This document shows positions 52,050 to 61,446 of a stretch of DNA of 64,000 nucleotides, one piece after another. The translations under genes and the position numbers were made by a program. Under the pieces are notes generated by a model. The model was not told where the DNA came from. It ran no database searches and saw only the letters and a program-made list of their open reading frames with translations. Within the stretch, counting starts at the first letter, position 1; every line of letters begins with the position of its first letter. This DNA comes from Mycobacterium stomatepiae (GTDB lineage Bacteria; Actinomycetota; Actinomycetes; Mycobacteriales; Mycobacteriaceae), in assembly GCF_010731715.1 (NCBI RefSeq), contig NZ_AP022587.1, forward strand, positions 248,001 through 312,000, read 5' to 3'.

Positions 52050-53408
52050 GTGCAGCGACGAATCATGGGCATCGAGACCGAGTTCGGTGTCACCTGCACG
52101 TTCCACGGTCATCGCCGTCTATCCCCGGACGAGGTAGCCCGCTACCTGTTCCGCCGGGTGGTGTCGTGGGGCCGCAGCTCCAACGTGTTCCTCCGCAACG
52201 GTGCTCGGCTGTACCTCGATGTGGGCAGCCACCCCGAGTACGCCACCGCCGAGTGCGACAGCCTGGTGCAGCTGGTCACCCACGACCGCGCCGGGGAATG
52301 GGTGCTGGAAGACCTGCTGATAGACGCCGAGCAGCGGCTCGCCGACGAGGGCATCGGCGGCGACATCTACCTGTTCAAGAACAACACCGACTCGGCGGGT
52401 AACTCCTATGGCTGCCACGAGAACTACCTGATCGTGCGGGCCGGCGAGTTCTCCCGGATCTCCGATGTGCTGCTGCCGTTCCTGGTCACCCGCCAGCTGA
52501 TTTGCGGCGCGGGCAAGGTGCTGCAAACCCCCAAGGCCGCGACGTTCTGCCTCTCGCAGCGCGCCGAGCACATCTGGGAAGGCGTGTCGTCGGCCACCAC
52601 TCGCAGCCGCCCGATCATCAACACCCGCGACGAGCCGCACGCCGACGCCGAGAAGTACCGGCGGCTGCACGTCATCGTCGGCGACTCCAACATGTGCGAG
52701 ACCACCACGATGCTCAAGGTCGGCACCGCCGCGCTGGTGCTGGAGATGATCGAGTCAGGTGTGCCGTTCCGCGACTTCTCACTGGACAATCCGATCCGCG
52801 CGATCCGCGAGGTCAGCCACGACGTCACCGGCCGCCGCCCGGTGCGCCTGGCCGGGGGCCGTCAGGCCAGCGCGCTGGACATCCAGCGCGAGTACTACAG
52901 CCGCGCCGTCGAGCACCTGCAGACCCGCGAACCCAACGCGCAGATCGAGCAGGTCGTCGACCTGTGGGGCCGCCAGCTCGACGCCGCGGAAAGCCAGGAC
53001 TTCGCCAAGGTCGACACCGAGATCGACTGGGTGATCAAGCGCAAGCTGTTCCAGCGGTATCAGGACCGCTACAACATGGAGCTGTCCGACCCCAAGATCG
53101 CCCAGCTGGATCTGGCGTACCACGACATCAAGCGTGGTCGCGGCGTGTTCGACCTGCTGCAACGCAAGGGCCTGGCGGCGCGGGCGACAACCGATGAGGA
53201 GATCGCCGAGGCGGTCGACAACCCGCCCCAGACGACTCGTGCGCGGCTGCGTGGCGAATTCATCAGCGCCGCCCAGGCGGCGGGCCGCGACTTCACCGTC
53301 GACTGGGTCCACCTCAAGCTCAACGACCAGGCGCAGCGCACCGTGCTGTGCAAGGACCCGTTCCGGGCGGTCGACGAGCGGGTGAAGCGCCTCATCGCCA
53401 GCATGTGA
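52050..53408 (+). CDS. pafA: Pup-protein ligase PafA
   Basis: Joins the C-terminal glutamate of Pup to substrate lysines with ATP. A 452-residue glutamine-synthetase-like enzyme, identical in length to M. tuberculosis PafA. Motifs: [28 protein letters not shown] with the catalytic Asp, [37 protein letters not shown], and the C-terminal [14 protein letters not shown] at 52050 matches the M. tuberculosis start; the frame is open to 51990 through a TTG abutting the prcA stop. Confidence 0.98.
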   Translation: MQRRIMGIETEFGVTCTFHGHRRLSPDEVARYLFRRVVSWGRSSNVFLRNGARLYLDVGSHPEYATAECDSLVQLVTHDRAGEWVLEDLLIDAEQRLADEGIGGDIYLFKNNTDSAGNSYGCHENYLIVRAGEFSRISDVLLPFLVTRQLICGAGKVLQTPKAATFCLSQRAEHIWEGVSSATTRSRPIINTRDEPHADAEKYRRLHVIVGDSNMCETTTMLKVGTAALVLEMIESGVPFRDFSLDNPIRAIREVSHDVTGRRPVRLAGGRQASALDIQREYYSRAVEHLQTREPNAQIEQVVDLWGRQLDAAESQDFAKVDTEIDWVIKRKLFQRYQDRYNMELSDPKIAQLDLAYHDIKRGRGVFDLLQRKGLAARATTDEEIAEAVDNPPQTTRARLRGEFISAAQAAGRDFTVDWVHLKLNDQAQRTVLCKDPFRAVDERVKRLIASM

Positions 53409-53494
53409 CCGTCCTGTCTCAGCTGCGCTATCACGAGACTCCTGTGACCTGTGTGGCGTTGGCGAGTCGGTGCGCGCGCCGGGTGCGGGCCATC

Positions 53495-53500
53495 TAACCT
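53495..53500 (+). promoter_or_regulatory. -10 hexamer of a leaderless pafB promoter
   Basis: TAACCT ends 7 bases before the pafB ATG (53508). GGAG between is too close to the ATG to act as a ribosome binding site, so a leaderless start fits better. Confidence 0.5.
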
Positions 53501-53507
53501 GGAGCAA

Positions 53508-54515
53508 ATGGCGACCTCGAAAGTCGAACGGTTGGTCAATCTCGTCATCGCCCTGCTGTCCACTCGTGGCTACATCACCGCGGAAAAGATCCGGTCCAGC
53601 GTGGCCGGCTATTCGGAAAGCCCAAGCCTCGAGGCCTTTTCCCGGATGTTCGAGCGCGACAAGAACGAGCTGCGCGACCTCGGCATCCCGCTCGAGGTCG
53701 GCCGCGTCTCGGCGTTGGACCCCGCCGAGGGCTACCGCATCAACCGCGACGCCTACTCGTTGCCCCCGGTCGAACTGACGCCGGATGAGGCGGCCGCGGT
53801 CGCCGTCGCCACCCAGCTCTGGGAATCACCCGAACTGATCACCGCGACCCAGGGCGCGCTGCTCAAGCTGCGCGCCGCCGGCGTCGACGCCGACCCCTTC
53901 GACGACGGGACCCCGGTGGCGATCGCCTCGCCGGAGGGCGTGCCGGGACTGCGCGGATCCGAGGACGTGCTCGGAATCCTGTTGTCCGCCATCGATTCTC
54001 GACAGGCCGTGCAGTTCCCGCACCGACCGTCGCGCGCCGAGCCGTACACCACGCGCACCGTCGAGCCGTGGGGCGTGGTCACCGAGAAGGGCCGCTGGTA
54101 TCTCGTCGGCCACGACCGTGACCGCGACGCCACCCGCACCTTCCGGCTCTCCCGGATCGGCGTCGACGTCGAGCCGATCGGCCCCACCGGAGCGGTCACC
54201 GTCCCCGAGGGCGTCGACCTGCGCAAGATCGTCGCGCAGACCGTCACGGACGTTTCAGGGACCCCGACCGGCACGCAGGCCCTGGTGTGGGTCGCCGACG
54301 GGCGGGCCACCGCGTTGCGCCGGGCCGGACGGTCCACCGGTGCCCGGCAATTGGCCGGCCGCGACGGCGAGGTGATCGAGCTCGAGATCAGCTCCAGCGA
54401 CCGGCTGGCCCGCGAAATCGCCGGATACGGGGTCGACGCCGTCGTACTCGAGCCGCGACCGCTGCGCGACGACGTCCTGGCCCGGCTGCGCGCCCACGCG
54501 GAGGTGGATGCGTGA
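53508..54515 (+). CDS. pafB: Transcriptional regulator PafB (HTH-WYL)
   Basis: One half of the heterodimeric PafBC activator of the LexA-independent DNA-damage response. 335 residues: winged helix at about 1-75 (KVERLVNLVIALLSTRGYITAEKIRSSV), middle domain, WYL domain with EPWGVVTEKGRWYLVGHDRDRDATRTFRLSRI, and WCX-like C terminus. ATG at 53508 is supported by homology and by the -10 hexamer. The GTGA overlap with pafC (54512-54515) ensures paired synthesis. Confidence 0.96.
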   Translation: MATSKVERLVNLVIALLSTRGYITAEKIRSSVAGYSESPSLEAFSRMFERDKNELRDLGIPLEVGRVSALDPAEGYRINRDAYSLPPVELTPDEAAAVAVATQLWESPELITATQGALLKLRAAGVDADPFDDGTPVAIASPEGVPGLRGSEDVLGILLSAIDSRQAVQFPHRPSRAEPYTTRTVEPWGVVTEKGRWYLVGHDRDRDATRTFRLSRIGVDVEPIGPTGAVTVPEGVDLRKIVAQTVTDVSGTPTGTQALVWVADGRATALRRAGRSTGARQLAGRDGEVIELEISSSDRLAREIAGYGVDAVVLEPRPLRDDVLARLRAHAEVDA

Positions 54516-55477
54516 CTCCCGTGTCCACGCGCCTGGTGCGGCTGCTCAACATGGTGCCGTATTTCCAGGCCAACCCGCGGATCACCCGCGCCGAGGCCGC
54601 CGCGAAGCTGGGGGTGTCGGCCAAGCAGCTGGAGGAGGACCTCAACCAGCTGTGGATGTGCGGGCTTCCCGGCTACTTCCCGGGTGATCTCATCGACTTC
54701 GAGTTCTCCGGCGACACCATCGAGGTGACCTTCTCGGCGGGCATCGATCGCCCGCTCAAGCTCACCTCGCCGGAGGCCACCGGTCTGCTGGTCGCGCTGC
54801 GGGCGCTGGCCGACATCCCGGGTGTGGTCGATCCGGAGGCGGCCCGCAGCGCCATCGCCAAGATTGCCGCCGCGGCCGGGGCCGCCGGGCACCATGTCAC
54901 GACCTCGGCGATCGACGAGCCGGCGCCGATCGAGAACCGGGCCGCGGCCGCCGTTCGAACGGCCGTGCAGTACAAACACGCGCTGGCCATCGACTACTAC
55001 TCGGCCTCGCACGACACCCTGACCAGCCGGATCGTCGATCCGATCCGGGTGTTGCTGATCGGCGGACACAGCTATCTGGAGGCGTGGTCGCGCGAAGCCG
55101 AGGGCGTGCGGCTGTTCCGATTCGACCGGATCGTCGAGGCCACCGAGCTGGGCGAACCGGCGGCGCCACCGCAGCCGGTACTGCAGTCGCCGCCGGACAC
55201 GTCGCTGTTCGACGGCGACCCGTCGCTGCCGTCGGCCAGGCTGCGGGTGGCGCCGTCAGCGTCGTGGATGTTCGAGTACTACCCGATGCGTGACGTGCGC
55301 GAGTTGCCCGATGGATCCTGTGAGGCGGTCATGACGTATGCCTCCGAGGACTGGATGACACGCCTGGTGCTGGGTTTCGGGCCGGACGTGCGGGTGGTCG
55401 AACCACAGTCACTTGCGCAGCGTGTACGGGGTGCCGCGGCGGCGGCCTTGGAGTCTTACCAGGCAGTGACGTCCTGA
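54512..55477 (+). CDS. pafC: Transcriptional regulator PafC (HTH-WYL)
   Basis: Partner of PafB. 321 residues: HTH domain (RLVRLLNMVPYFQANPRITRAEAAAKLGVSAKQLEEDLNQLW), WYL domain (LAIDYYSASHDTLTSRIVDPIRVLLIGGHSYLEAWSREAEGVRLFRFDRI), and a C-terminal WCX region. The GTG at 54512 overlaps the pafB stop. Single-stranded DNA is reported to switch PafBC on through the WYL domain. Confidence 0.96.
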   Translation: MTPVSTRLVRLLNMVPYFQANPRITRAEAAAKLGVSAKQLEEDLNQLWMCGLPGYFPGDLIDFEFSGDTIEVTFSAGIDRPLKLTSPEATGLLVALRALADIPGVVDPEAARSAIAKIAAAAGAAGHHVTTSAIDEPAPIENRAAAAVRTAVQYKHALAIDYYSASHDTLTSRIVDPIRVLLIGGHSYLEAWSREAEGVRLFRFDRIVEATELGEPAAPPQPVLQSPPDTSLFDGDPSLPSARLRVAPSASWMFEYYPMRDVRELPDGSCEAVMTYASEDWMTRLVLGFGPDVRVVEPQSLAQRVRGAAAAALESYQAVTS

Positions 55478-55549
55478 CCCCACGGCGCGGACACGCCGGC
55501 ACCAGGCCGCGCTGCGGTAGCATCGGGTGGACGTCTGGAGGTAATGAAA

Positions 55550-55816
55550 GTGGGCAGTCTCAGTCCGTGGCACTGGGCGATCCTCGCGGTCGTCGTGATC
55601 CTGCTGTTCGGTGCCAAGAAGCTCCCGGATGCAGCGCGTTCGCTGGGCAAGTCGATGCGAATCTTCAAGTCCGAGCTGCGCGAAATGCAGACGGAGAACA
55701 AGTCCGACGCGCCTTCCATCGAAACCCCGGCGCCGGCCCCTCAGCCCGTGCAGTCGCAACGCGTCGACCCGTCGACGGCGTCCGAGCAGGGCCACACCGA
55801 AGCGCGCCCCGCTTAG
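55550..55816 (+). CDS. tatA: Sec-independent translocase subunit TatA
   Basis: Pore-forming subunit of twin-arginine export. 88 residues: membrane helix [35 protein letters not shown] with the FGxKKLP hinge, amphipathic helix, and a polar tail. GTG at 55550 is chosen since GGAGG lies 8 bases upstream and M. tuberculosis TatA starts at the same place; the ATG at 55544 is too close to the ribosome site. TAGCAT at 55519-55524 may be the -10. Confidence 0.95.
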   Translation: MGSLSPWHWAILAVVVILLFGAKKLPDAARSLGKSMRIFKSELREMQTENKSDAPSIETPAPAPQPVQSQRVDPSTASEQGHTEARPA

Positions 55817-55871
55817 CGGGGCATCGGCCTCGTTGACCAAAACGGTGCCCGAGCGCCACTGACCGAGCGTC

Positions 55872-56840
55872 GTGAAAGCATTCAAGACTCCAGCGCGCAC
55901 TGCTGCGCTCCTGAAGCATCTCAACCCGCGCAATAGGCGCAGTCGGACCAATCCCGACGCGACGATGTCGCTGGTCGACCATCTGACCGAACTACGCACC
56001 CGGCTGCTGATCTCGCTGGCCGCCATCCTGGTCACCACGATTTTCGGATTTATCTGGTATTCGCATCCGATCTTCGGGGCCGAAAGCCTGGGCGAGTGGC
56101 TACGCCACCCCTATTGCTCGCTGCCGCAGTCGGCGCGCGCGGACATCAGCGCCGACGGGCAGTGCCGGCTGCTGGCCACCGCGCCGTTCGACCAATTCAT
56201 GCTGCGGCTCAAGGTCGGGATGACGGCCGGGATCGTAATGGCGTGCCCGGTGTGGTTTTACGAGCTGTGGGCGTTCATCACACCAGGGTTGTATCAAAAG
56301 GAACGCCGCTTCGCGATCGGGTTTGTGATCCCCGCCGCGCTGCTGTTCGTCGGCGGCGCCGTGCTGGCCTACTTCGTGCTCTCCCAGGCGCTGGGCTTCC
56401 TGCTGACCGTCGGCAGCGATGTTCAGGTGACGGCGCTGTCCGGCGACCGCTATTTCGGTTTCCTGATCAATCTGCTGCTGGTGTTCGGATTCAGCTTCGA
56501 ATTCCCGCTGCTGATCGTGATGCTCAACATGGCTGGTGTGCTGCCTTACGAAAAGCTCAAGGCGTGGCGGCGCGGCCTGATCTTCGGGATGTTCGTGTTC
56601 GCGGCGGTGTTCACGCCCGGCTCCGACCCGTTTTCGATGACCGCGCTGGGGGTTGCGCTGTCGGTGTTGCAGGAGCTGGCCATTCAGATCGCCCGCGTCC
56701 ACGACAAGCGAAAGGCCAAGCGCGAAGCCCAAAGCGCGATCCCCGACGACGAAGCGTCGGTCATCGAGCCGCCCGGGCCCATATCCGAGCCGCTGCCCGA
56801 GCCGTCGGTCAGTGCCGGGCAACACGACGACGTCACGTAG
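55872..56840 (+). CDS. tatC: Sec-independent translocase subunit TatC
   Basis: Signal-peptide receptor of the Tat system, 322 residues with six membrane helices. Motifs: [15 protein letters not shown] near residue 32, [36 protein letters not shown], and [15 protein letters not shown]-terminal tail is cytoplasmic and acidic. GTG at 55872. 55 bases after tatA; helY starts directly after its TAG. Confidence 0.96.
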   Translation: MKAFKTPARTAALLKHLNPRNRRSRTNPDATMSLVDHLTELRTRLLISLAAILVTTIFGFIWYSHPIFGAESLGEWLRHPYCSLPQSARADISADGQCRLLATAPFDQFMLRLKVGMTAGIVMACPVWFYELWAFITPGLYQKERRFAIGFVIPAALLFVGGAVLAYFVLSQALGFLLTVGSDVQVTALSGDRYFGFLINLLLVFGFSFEFPLLIVMLNMAGVLPYEKLKAWRRGLIFGMFVFAAVFTPGSDPFSMTALGVALSVLQELAIQIARVHDKRKAKREAQSAIPDDEASVIEPPGPISEPLPEPSVSAGQHDDVT

Positions 56841-59621
56841 ATGTCTGCGGCACCTGAGGGCGGCGTGACCGAGCTGACCGAGCTGCCTAGGTTCGCGGCG
56901 GAACTGCCGTTCGCGCTCGACGATTTCCAAACCCGGGCCTGCGCGGCGCTCGAACGCGGTCACGGCGTATTGGTTTGTGCCCCAACGGGTGCCGGCAAGA
57001 CAGTGGTCGGCGAGTTCGCCGTCCATCTGGCGCTGGCCGCGGGCGGTAAGTGCTTCTACACCACCCCGATCAAGGCGCTGAGCAACCAGAAGCACACCGA
57101 CCTGACGGCGCGCTACGGCCGCGACCGGATCGGGCTGTTGACCGGCGACGTGTCGCTAAACGCGGATGCGCCGGTGGTGGTGATGACGACCGAAGTGCTG
57201 CGCAATATGCTCTACGCCGATTCCGCTGCGCTGCAAGGACTTTCCCACGTGGTGATGGACGAGGTGCATTTCCTTGCCGACCGGATGCGGGGTCCGGTGT
57301 GGGAGGAGGTGATCCTGCATCTGCCCGAAGAGGTGCGCCTGGTGAGCCTGTCGGCGACGGTGAGCAACGCCGAGGAGTTCGGCGGCTGGATCCAGACCGT
57401 GCGCGGCGACACGACGGTGGTGGTTGACGAGCACCGGCCGGTGCCGCTGTGGCAACACGTTCTGGTCGGCCGGCGGCTGCTGGACCTGTTCGATTACGAG
57501 CACGAGAAACCGGCCGCCGATCGTCAACTCCGGGTGAATCCCGAACTGCTGCGCCATATTGCGCACCGCCGCGAGGCGGACCGGATGGGCGACTGGCGTG
57601 GCCCGCGCCGGCAGTCGGGACGGGGCAGGCCGGAGCGGCCGCGCTTCTACCGGCCGCCCGCGCGGCCCGACGTGATCGCGACGTTGGACTCCGAAGGGCT
57701 GTTGCCGGCGATCACGTTCGTGTTCTCTCGGGCCGGCTGCGACGCCGCGGTGCAGCAATGCCTGCGCTCACCGCTGCGGCTCACCAACGAGGAGGAACGT
57801 GCCCAGATTGCCGAGGTGATCGAGCACCGGTGCGGCGACCTCGCCGAAGGCGACCTCGCGGTGCTCGGCTATTACGAGTGGCGGGAGGGGCTGCTGCGCG
57901 GTTTGGCCGCCCACCACGCCGGGATGTTGCCGGCCTTCCGGCACACGGTCGAGGAGCTGTTCACCGCGGGGCTGGTCAAGGCGGTGTTCGCCACCGAGAC
58001 CCTGGCGCTGGGCATCAATATGCCCGCCCGCACGGTGGTGCTCGAACGGCTGGTCAAGTTCAACGGCGAGGCGCATGTACCGCTGACGCCGGGGGAGTAC
58101 ACCCAGCTCACCGGGCGGGCCGGCCGGCGCGGCATCGACGTCGAGGGCCACGCGGTGGTGCTCTGGCACCCCGCCGAGGAGACCTCCGAGCCGTCCGCGG
58201 TGGCCGGGCTGGCGTCCACCCGGACGTTCCCGCTGAAGAGCTCGTTCGCGCCGTCGTACAACATGACGATCAACCTGGTGCAGCACATGGGCCCGGAGCA
58301 GGCGCATCAGCTGCTGGAGCAGTCGTTCGCGCAGTACCAGGCCGACCGGTCCGTCGTCGGGTTGGTGAAAGGCATCGACCGCGGCAAGCGGATGCAGGAC
58401 GAGATCGCGGCCGAACTCGGTGGGCGCGACGCACCGATCCTGGAATACGCCCGGATGCGCGCGCGGATCACCGAGATGGAACGCGCGCAGTCCCGGGCGT
58501 CGCGGCTGCACCGGCGCCAGGCCGCCAACGACGCGCTGGCCGGGCTGCGCCGCGGCGACATCATCACGATCACCAACGGACGGCACAGCGGCCTGGCGGT
58601 GGTGCTGGAATCGGCGCGCGACGGGGACGACCCCCGGCCGCTGGTGCTGACCGAACACCGTTGGGCGGGGCGGATTTCGTCGGCCGACTACTCGGGTGCT
58701 TCGGCGCCGCTCGGGTCGATGCCGCTGCCCAAGCGGGTCGAACACCGTCAGCCGCGGGTGCGGCGCGATCTGGCGTCGGCGTTGCGCTCGGCCGCCGCCC
58801 CGCTGGACGTGCCGTCGCGCCGCCGCGTCGCGGATCCCGACGGCGGCTTCCACGACCCGGAGCTGACGTCGTTGCGGGAGGAGCTGCGCCGCCATCCGGC
58901 GCACAACAGCCCCGGCGTCGAGGCGCAGGTCCGCGAGGCCGAGCGATTCCTGCGCATCGAGCGCGACAACGCGCAGCTGGAAAAGAAGGTCGCCGCCGCC
59001 ACCAACTCGCTGGCTCGCACGTTCGACCGGATCGTCGGGCTGCTGACCGAGCGCGGGTTCATCCAAGGCGCCGCGGGTGATCCGCGGGTCACCGACGACG
59101 GCCGGCTGCTGGCCCGGATCTACAGCGAGAGCGACCTGCTGGTCGCCGAGTGCCTGCGCACCGGCGCGTGGGCGGACTTGAAGCCGGCCGAGTTGGCCGC
59201 CGTCGTCTCGTCGGTGCTCTACGAAACTCGTGGCGGTGACGGTCCCAGCGCTCCGTTCGCCGCCGAGGCGCCCACGCCGCGATTGCGGCAGGCTTTGCAG
59301 CAGACAGCGAAGTTGTCGTTCGCGCTGCGCGCCGACGAGCAAACACATCGAATCGCGCCTAGCCGCGAACCCGATGACGGGTTTGTCACGGTGGTCTACC
59401 GCTGGGCCCGGACCGGTGACCTGGCCGCCTCGCTGGCCGCGGCCGACGCGAGCGGCAGCGGTTCGCCATTGTTGGCAGGGGATTTCGTACGGTGGTGCCG
59501 TCAGGTGCTCGACCTGTTGGACCAGGTTCGCAACGCCGCGCCGGATGCTGAGGTGCGGGCGACGGCAAAGCGCGCTATCAACGATGTTCGGCGCGGCGTC
59601 GTCGCAGTTGATGCCGGGTAG
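56841..59621 (+). CDS. helY: DEAD/DEAH-box helicase HelY (Ski2/Mtr4-like)
   Basis: A 926-residue superfamily 2 ATPase. Motif I CAPTGAGKTVV, Ia TTPIKALSNQK, II MDEVHFL (DEVH), III SLSATVSNAEEF, and in the C domain V ATETLALGINMPARTV and VI TQLTGRAGRRGID. The Mtr4-like helical domain extends to the end. The ATG at 56841 abuts the tatC stop; a GTG at 56865 (with GAGGG before it) gives the M. tuberculosis-like start TELTEL and may be the true one. Probable RNA helicase of decay or maturation. Confidence 0.94.
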   Translation: MSAAPEGGVTELTELPRFAAELPFALDDFQTRACAALERGHGVLVCAPTGAGKTVVGEFAVHLALAAGGKCFYTTPIKALSNQKHTDLTARYGRDRIGLLTGDVSLNADAPVVVMTTEVLRNMLYADSAALQGLSHVVMDEVHFLADRMRGPVWEEVILHLPEEVRLVSLSATVSNAEEFGGWIQTVRGDTTVVVDEHRPVPLWQHVLVGRRLLDLFDYEHEKPAADRQLRVNPELLRHIAHRREADRMGDWRGPRRQSGRGRPERPRFYRPPARPDVIATLDSEGLLPAITFVFSRAGCDAAVQQCLRSPLRLTNEEERAQIAEVIEHRCGDLAEGDLAVLGYYEWREGLLRGLAAHHAGMLPAFRHTVEELFTAGLVKAVFATETLALGINMPARTVVLERLVKFNGEAHVPLTPGEYTQLTGRAGRRGIDVEGHAVVLWHPAEETSEPSAVAGLASTRTFPLKSSFAPSYNMTINLVQHMGPEQAHQLLEQSFAQYQADRSVVGLVKGIDRGKRMQDEIAAELGGRDAPILEYARMRARITEMERAQSRASRLHRRQAANDALAGLRRGDIITITNGRHSGLAVVLESARDGDDPRPLVLTEHRWAGRISSADYSGASAPLGSMPLPKRVEHRQPRVRRDLASALRSAAAPLDVPSRRRVADPDGGFHDPELTSLREELRRHPAHNSPGVEAQVREAERFLRIERDNAQLEKKVAAATNSLARTFDRIVGLLTERGFIQGAAGDPRVTDDGRLLARIYSESDLLVAECLRTGAWADLKPAELAAVVSSVLYETRGGDGPSAPFAAEAPTPRLRQALQQTAKLSFALRADEQTHRIAPSREPDDGFVTVVYRWARTGDLAASLAAADASGSGSPLLAGDFVRWCRQVLDLLDQVRNAAPDAEVRATAKRAINDVRRGVVAVDAG

Positions 59622-59673
59622 GCTGGCTCCGGGCTACCGTTACAGGGCCAGGACACAAGGCGATTGAGGAGAG

Positions 59674-60453
59674 ATGATGAGCGGACCGCAGGGATCGGAC
59701 CCGGGCCAGCAGTGGCAGCCGCCCGGCGAGGGTGGCGATCGCTCCCAGGAACCGACTCAGGTGGGTCAGGTGGGCTCGCCCTGGCAACAGCAGCAACCGC
59801 CCACCCAGGAAGGCACCTGGCAGGCGCCGGCGTACACGCCGCCCGCCGACTACCCGCAGTACCAGCAGCCGACTGAGCACGCCTACCAGCCGCCGTACTC
59901 CCAGCAACCGCAGCCGGGATACGGGCAACCCGAGCAGCAGTACGGCCAGTACGGCCAGCCGGGGCAATATGGCCAGCAGCCCGGCCAGTACGCGCAGCCC
60001 GGCCAATACGGTCAGCAGCCCGGCCAGTACGGCCAGCCGGGGCAATACGGTCAGCCCGGCCAATACGGTCAGCCCGCCCAGTATCCGCAGCAGTACCCGG
60101 GTCAGCCGCAGAAGAAGCGGTCGACGGGGCTGCTCCTCGGCGTGGGCGGGGCGATCGCCTTTCTGCTGATCGCGGTCGTGCTGGTGCTCGGTTTCTGGGA
60201 GCCCGGCTTTTTCGTCACGACCAAGCTGGACGTCAACAAGGCGCAGACCGGTGTGCAGCAGGTCCTGACCGATGAAACCAACGGCTACGGCGCCAAGAAC
60301 GTCCAGAACGTCAAGTGCAACAACGGCGCCGACCCGACCGTGCAGAAGGGCGCCACCTTCGACTGCGCCGTGAGGATCGACGGTGCGCCGAAGAAGGTGA
60401 CCGTGACCTTCCAGGACGACAAGGGCACCTACGAGGTCGGCCGGCCGCAGTAA
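59674..60453 (+). CDS. DUF4333 membrane protein with Gln-Pro-Gly-Tyr repeats (Rv2091c-like)
   Basis: 259 residues. The first 145 are cytoplasmic and disordered, rich in Gln, Pro, Gly and Tyr, with tandem [10 protein letters not shown] units. A basic RKK...-like stop (QKKRS) precedes one membrane helix ([22 protein letters not shown]) at about 150-172. The external C terminus is a DUF4333 domain with two Cys (VKCNNG, FDCAV) that could form a disulfide. GAGGAG precedes the ATG. The gene follows helY by 52 bases and meets the exonuclease gene tail to tail. Confidence 0.88.
   Translation: MMSGPQGSDPGQQWQPPGEGGDRSQEPTQVGQVGSPWQQQQPPTQEGTWQAPAYTPPADYPQYQQPTEHAYQPPYSQQPQPGYGQPEQQYGQYGQPGQYGQQPGQYAQPGQYGQQPGQYGQPGQYGQPGQYGQPAQYPQQYPGQPQKKRSTGLLLGVGGAIAFLLIAVVLVLGFWEPGFFVTTKLDVNKAQTGVQQVLTDETNGYGAKNVQNVKCNNGADPTVQKGATFDCAVRIDGAPKKVTVTFQDDKGTYEVGRPQ
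59930..60085 (+). repeat. Tandem in-frame repeats encoding [17 protein letters not shown] units
   Basis: About ten short units alternate GGCCAGTACGG, CAGCCCGGCCA and GGGCAATAC variants, coding (G)QYGQ and QPGQYG. Such repeats are prone to slippage, so length is expected to vary between strains. Confidence 0.8.
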
Positions 60454-60454
60454 T

Positions 60455-61411
60455 TCACTGCGGCAGCGAGTCGAGTGCTTTCTGCAGGCGGGCGATCGAG
60501 GATCCGACGCCTAACTCCGTTGCGAGCGCTGCGGTGCGCTGCGGATCGGCAGCGACCAGCGGTAGCTCGTCGGTGGGCGTCGACAGCGTGATGGGCGCGT
60601 CGGTGGCCACCCGCACCACCTGACCGGCGGCCTCGATGTAGTCGGTCGCGCCCAGCAGTTTGGCCCGCAAACCCTTGGAGATCGTGGATTTCGGGTCGTG
60701 CGCGGCGACCAGAATCTGCTCCAGCGAGCCGTGTTGGGCCAGCAGGGTAGCGGCCGTCTTCTCGCCGACGCCCGGTACACCCGGCAGGCCGTCGGACGGG
60801 TCGCCGCGCAGCAGCGCGAGTTCGGCGTAGGCGGGGCCGGCCCGGTCGACCGGCACTCCGTACTGCTCGGCCACTTCCGGCGGGCCGAATAGGGTGGCCT
60901 TCGCCAGGCCGCGGCCCAGGTAGAGCACCCGGACCGGGACCGGATCGTCGGTCACCACCTGCAACAGGTCGCGGTCTCCGCTGACCACGACGACCGGGTC
61001 GTCGCGTTCCTGGGCGGCCAGTGTGCCCAGCACGTCGTCGGCCTCGAAACCCTCCGAACCGGCCGTCGAAATCCCGAACGCGTCTAGGAGCGCCATGATC
61101 ATGTCGACCTGCGGCGACAGGTCGTCGGGCACTTCCTCGACGCCGGGGGTGCCTTCGGGTTCGGGCTCGGCCACCCGATGCGCCTTGTACGACGGAATCA
61201 GGTCAACCCGGAACTGCGGGCGCCAGTCCAGGTCGAGGCAGACCGCGAGCCTTTTCGGTCGCTGCTGGGTGATGACCGTTGCCATCGAGTCGATGAAGCC
61301 GCGGACGGCGTTGACGGGCCGGCCGTCCGGGGCGGTGATGGACGATGGCACCCCGAAATACGACCGGAACCACATGCTGGCGCCGTCGAGCAACAACACA
61401 GGTGCAGGCAT
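60455..61411 (-). CDS. 5'-3' exonuclease, PolA N-terminal-like (Rv2090-like)
   Basis: A 318-residue stand-alone FEN-type nuclease. Active-site acidic residues lie in [52 protein letters not shown] and [10 protein letters not shown]; the H3TH DNA-binding motif is [21 protein letters not shown] at 61411, 35 bases from divergent pepE. It processes flap DNA or RNA primers. H37Rv Rv2090 is longer (about 393 residues as I recall). Confidence 0.92.
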   Translation of the reverse strand: MPAPVLLLDGASMWFRSYFGVPSSITAPDGRPVNAVRGFIDSMATVITQQRPKRLAVCLDLDWRPQFRVDLIPSYKAHRVAEPEPEGTPGVEEVPDDLSPQVDMIMALLDAFGISTAGSEGFEADDVLGTLAAQERDDPVVVVSGDRDLLQVVTDDPVPVRVLYLGRGLAKATLFGPPEVAEQYGVPVDRAGPAYAELALLRGDPSDGLPGVPGVGEKTAATLLAQHGSLEQILVAAHDPKSTISKGLRAKLLGATDYIEAAGQVVRVATDAPITLSTPTDELPLVAADPQRTAALATELGVGSSIARLQKALDSLPQ

Positions 61412-61433
61412 GCGGCTATCCTGCCAGCGCGGT

Positions 61434-61439
61434 TAGCCT
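61434..61439 (+). promoter_or_regulatory. -10 hexamer of a leaderless pepE promoter
   Basis: TAGCCT ends 7 bases before the pepE ATG in the short divergent gap with the exonuclease gene. No Shine-Dalgarno sequence is visible. Confidence 0.55.
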
Positions 61440-61446
61440 GGCTGCC

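Noticed and set aside
59930..60085. Short regular repeats that could be taken for a CRISPR array.
   Set aside because: They are in frame inside a coding gene, have no unique spacers and encode a GQY-type peptide repeat.
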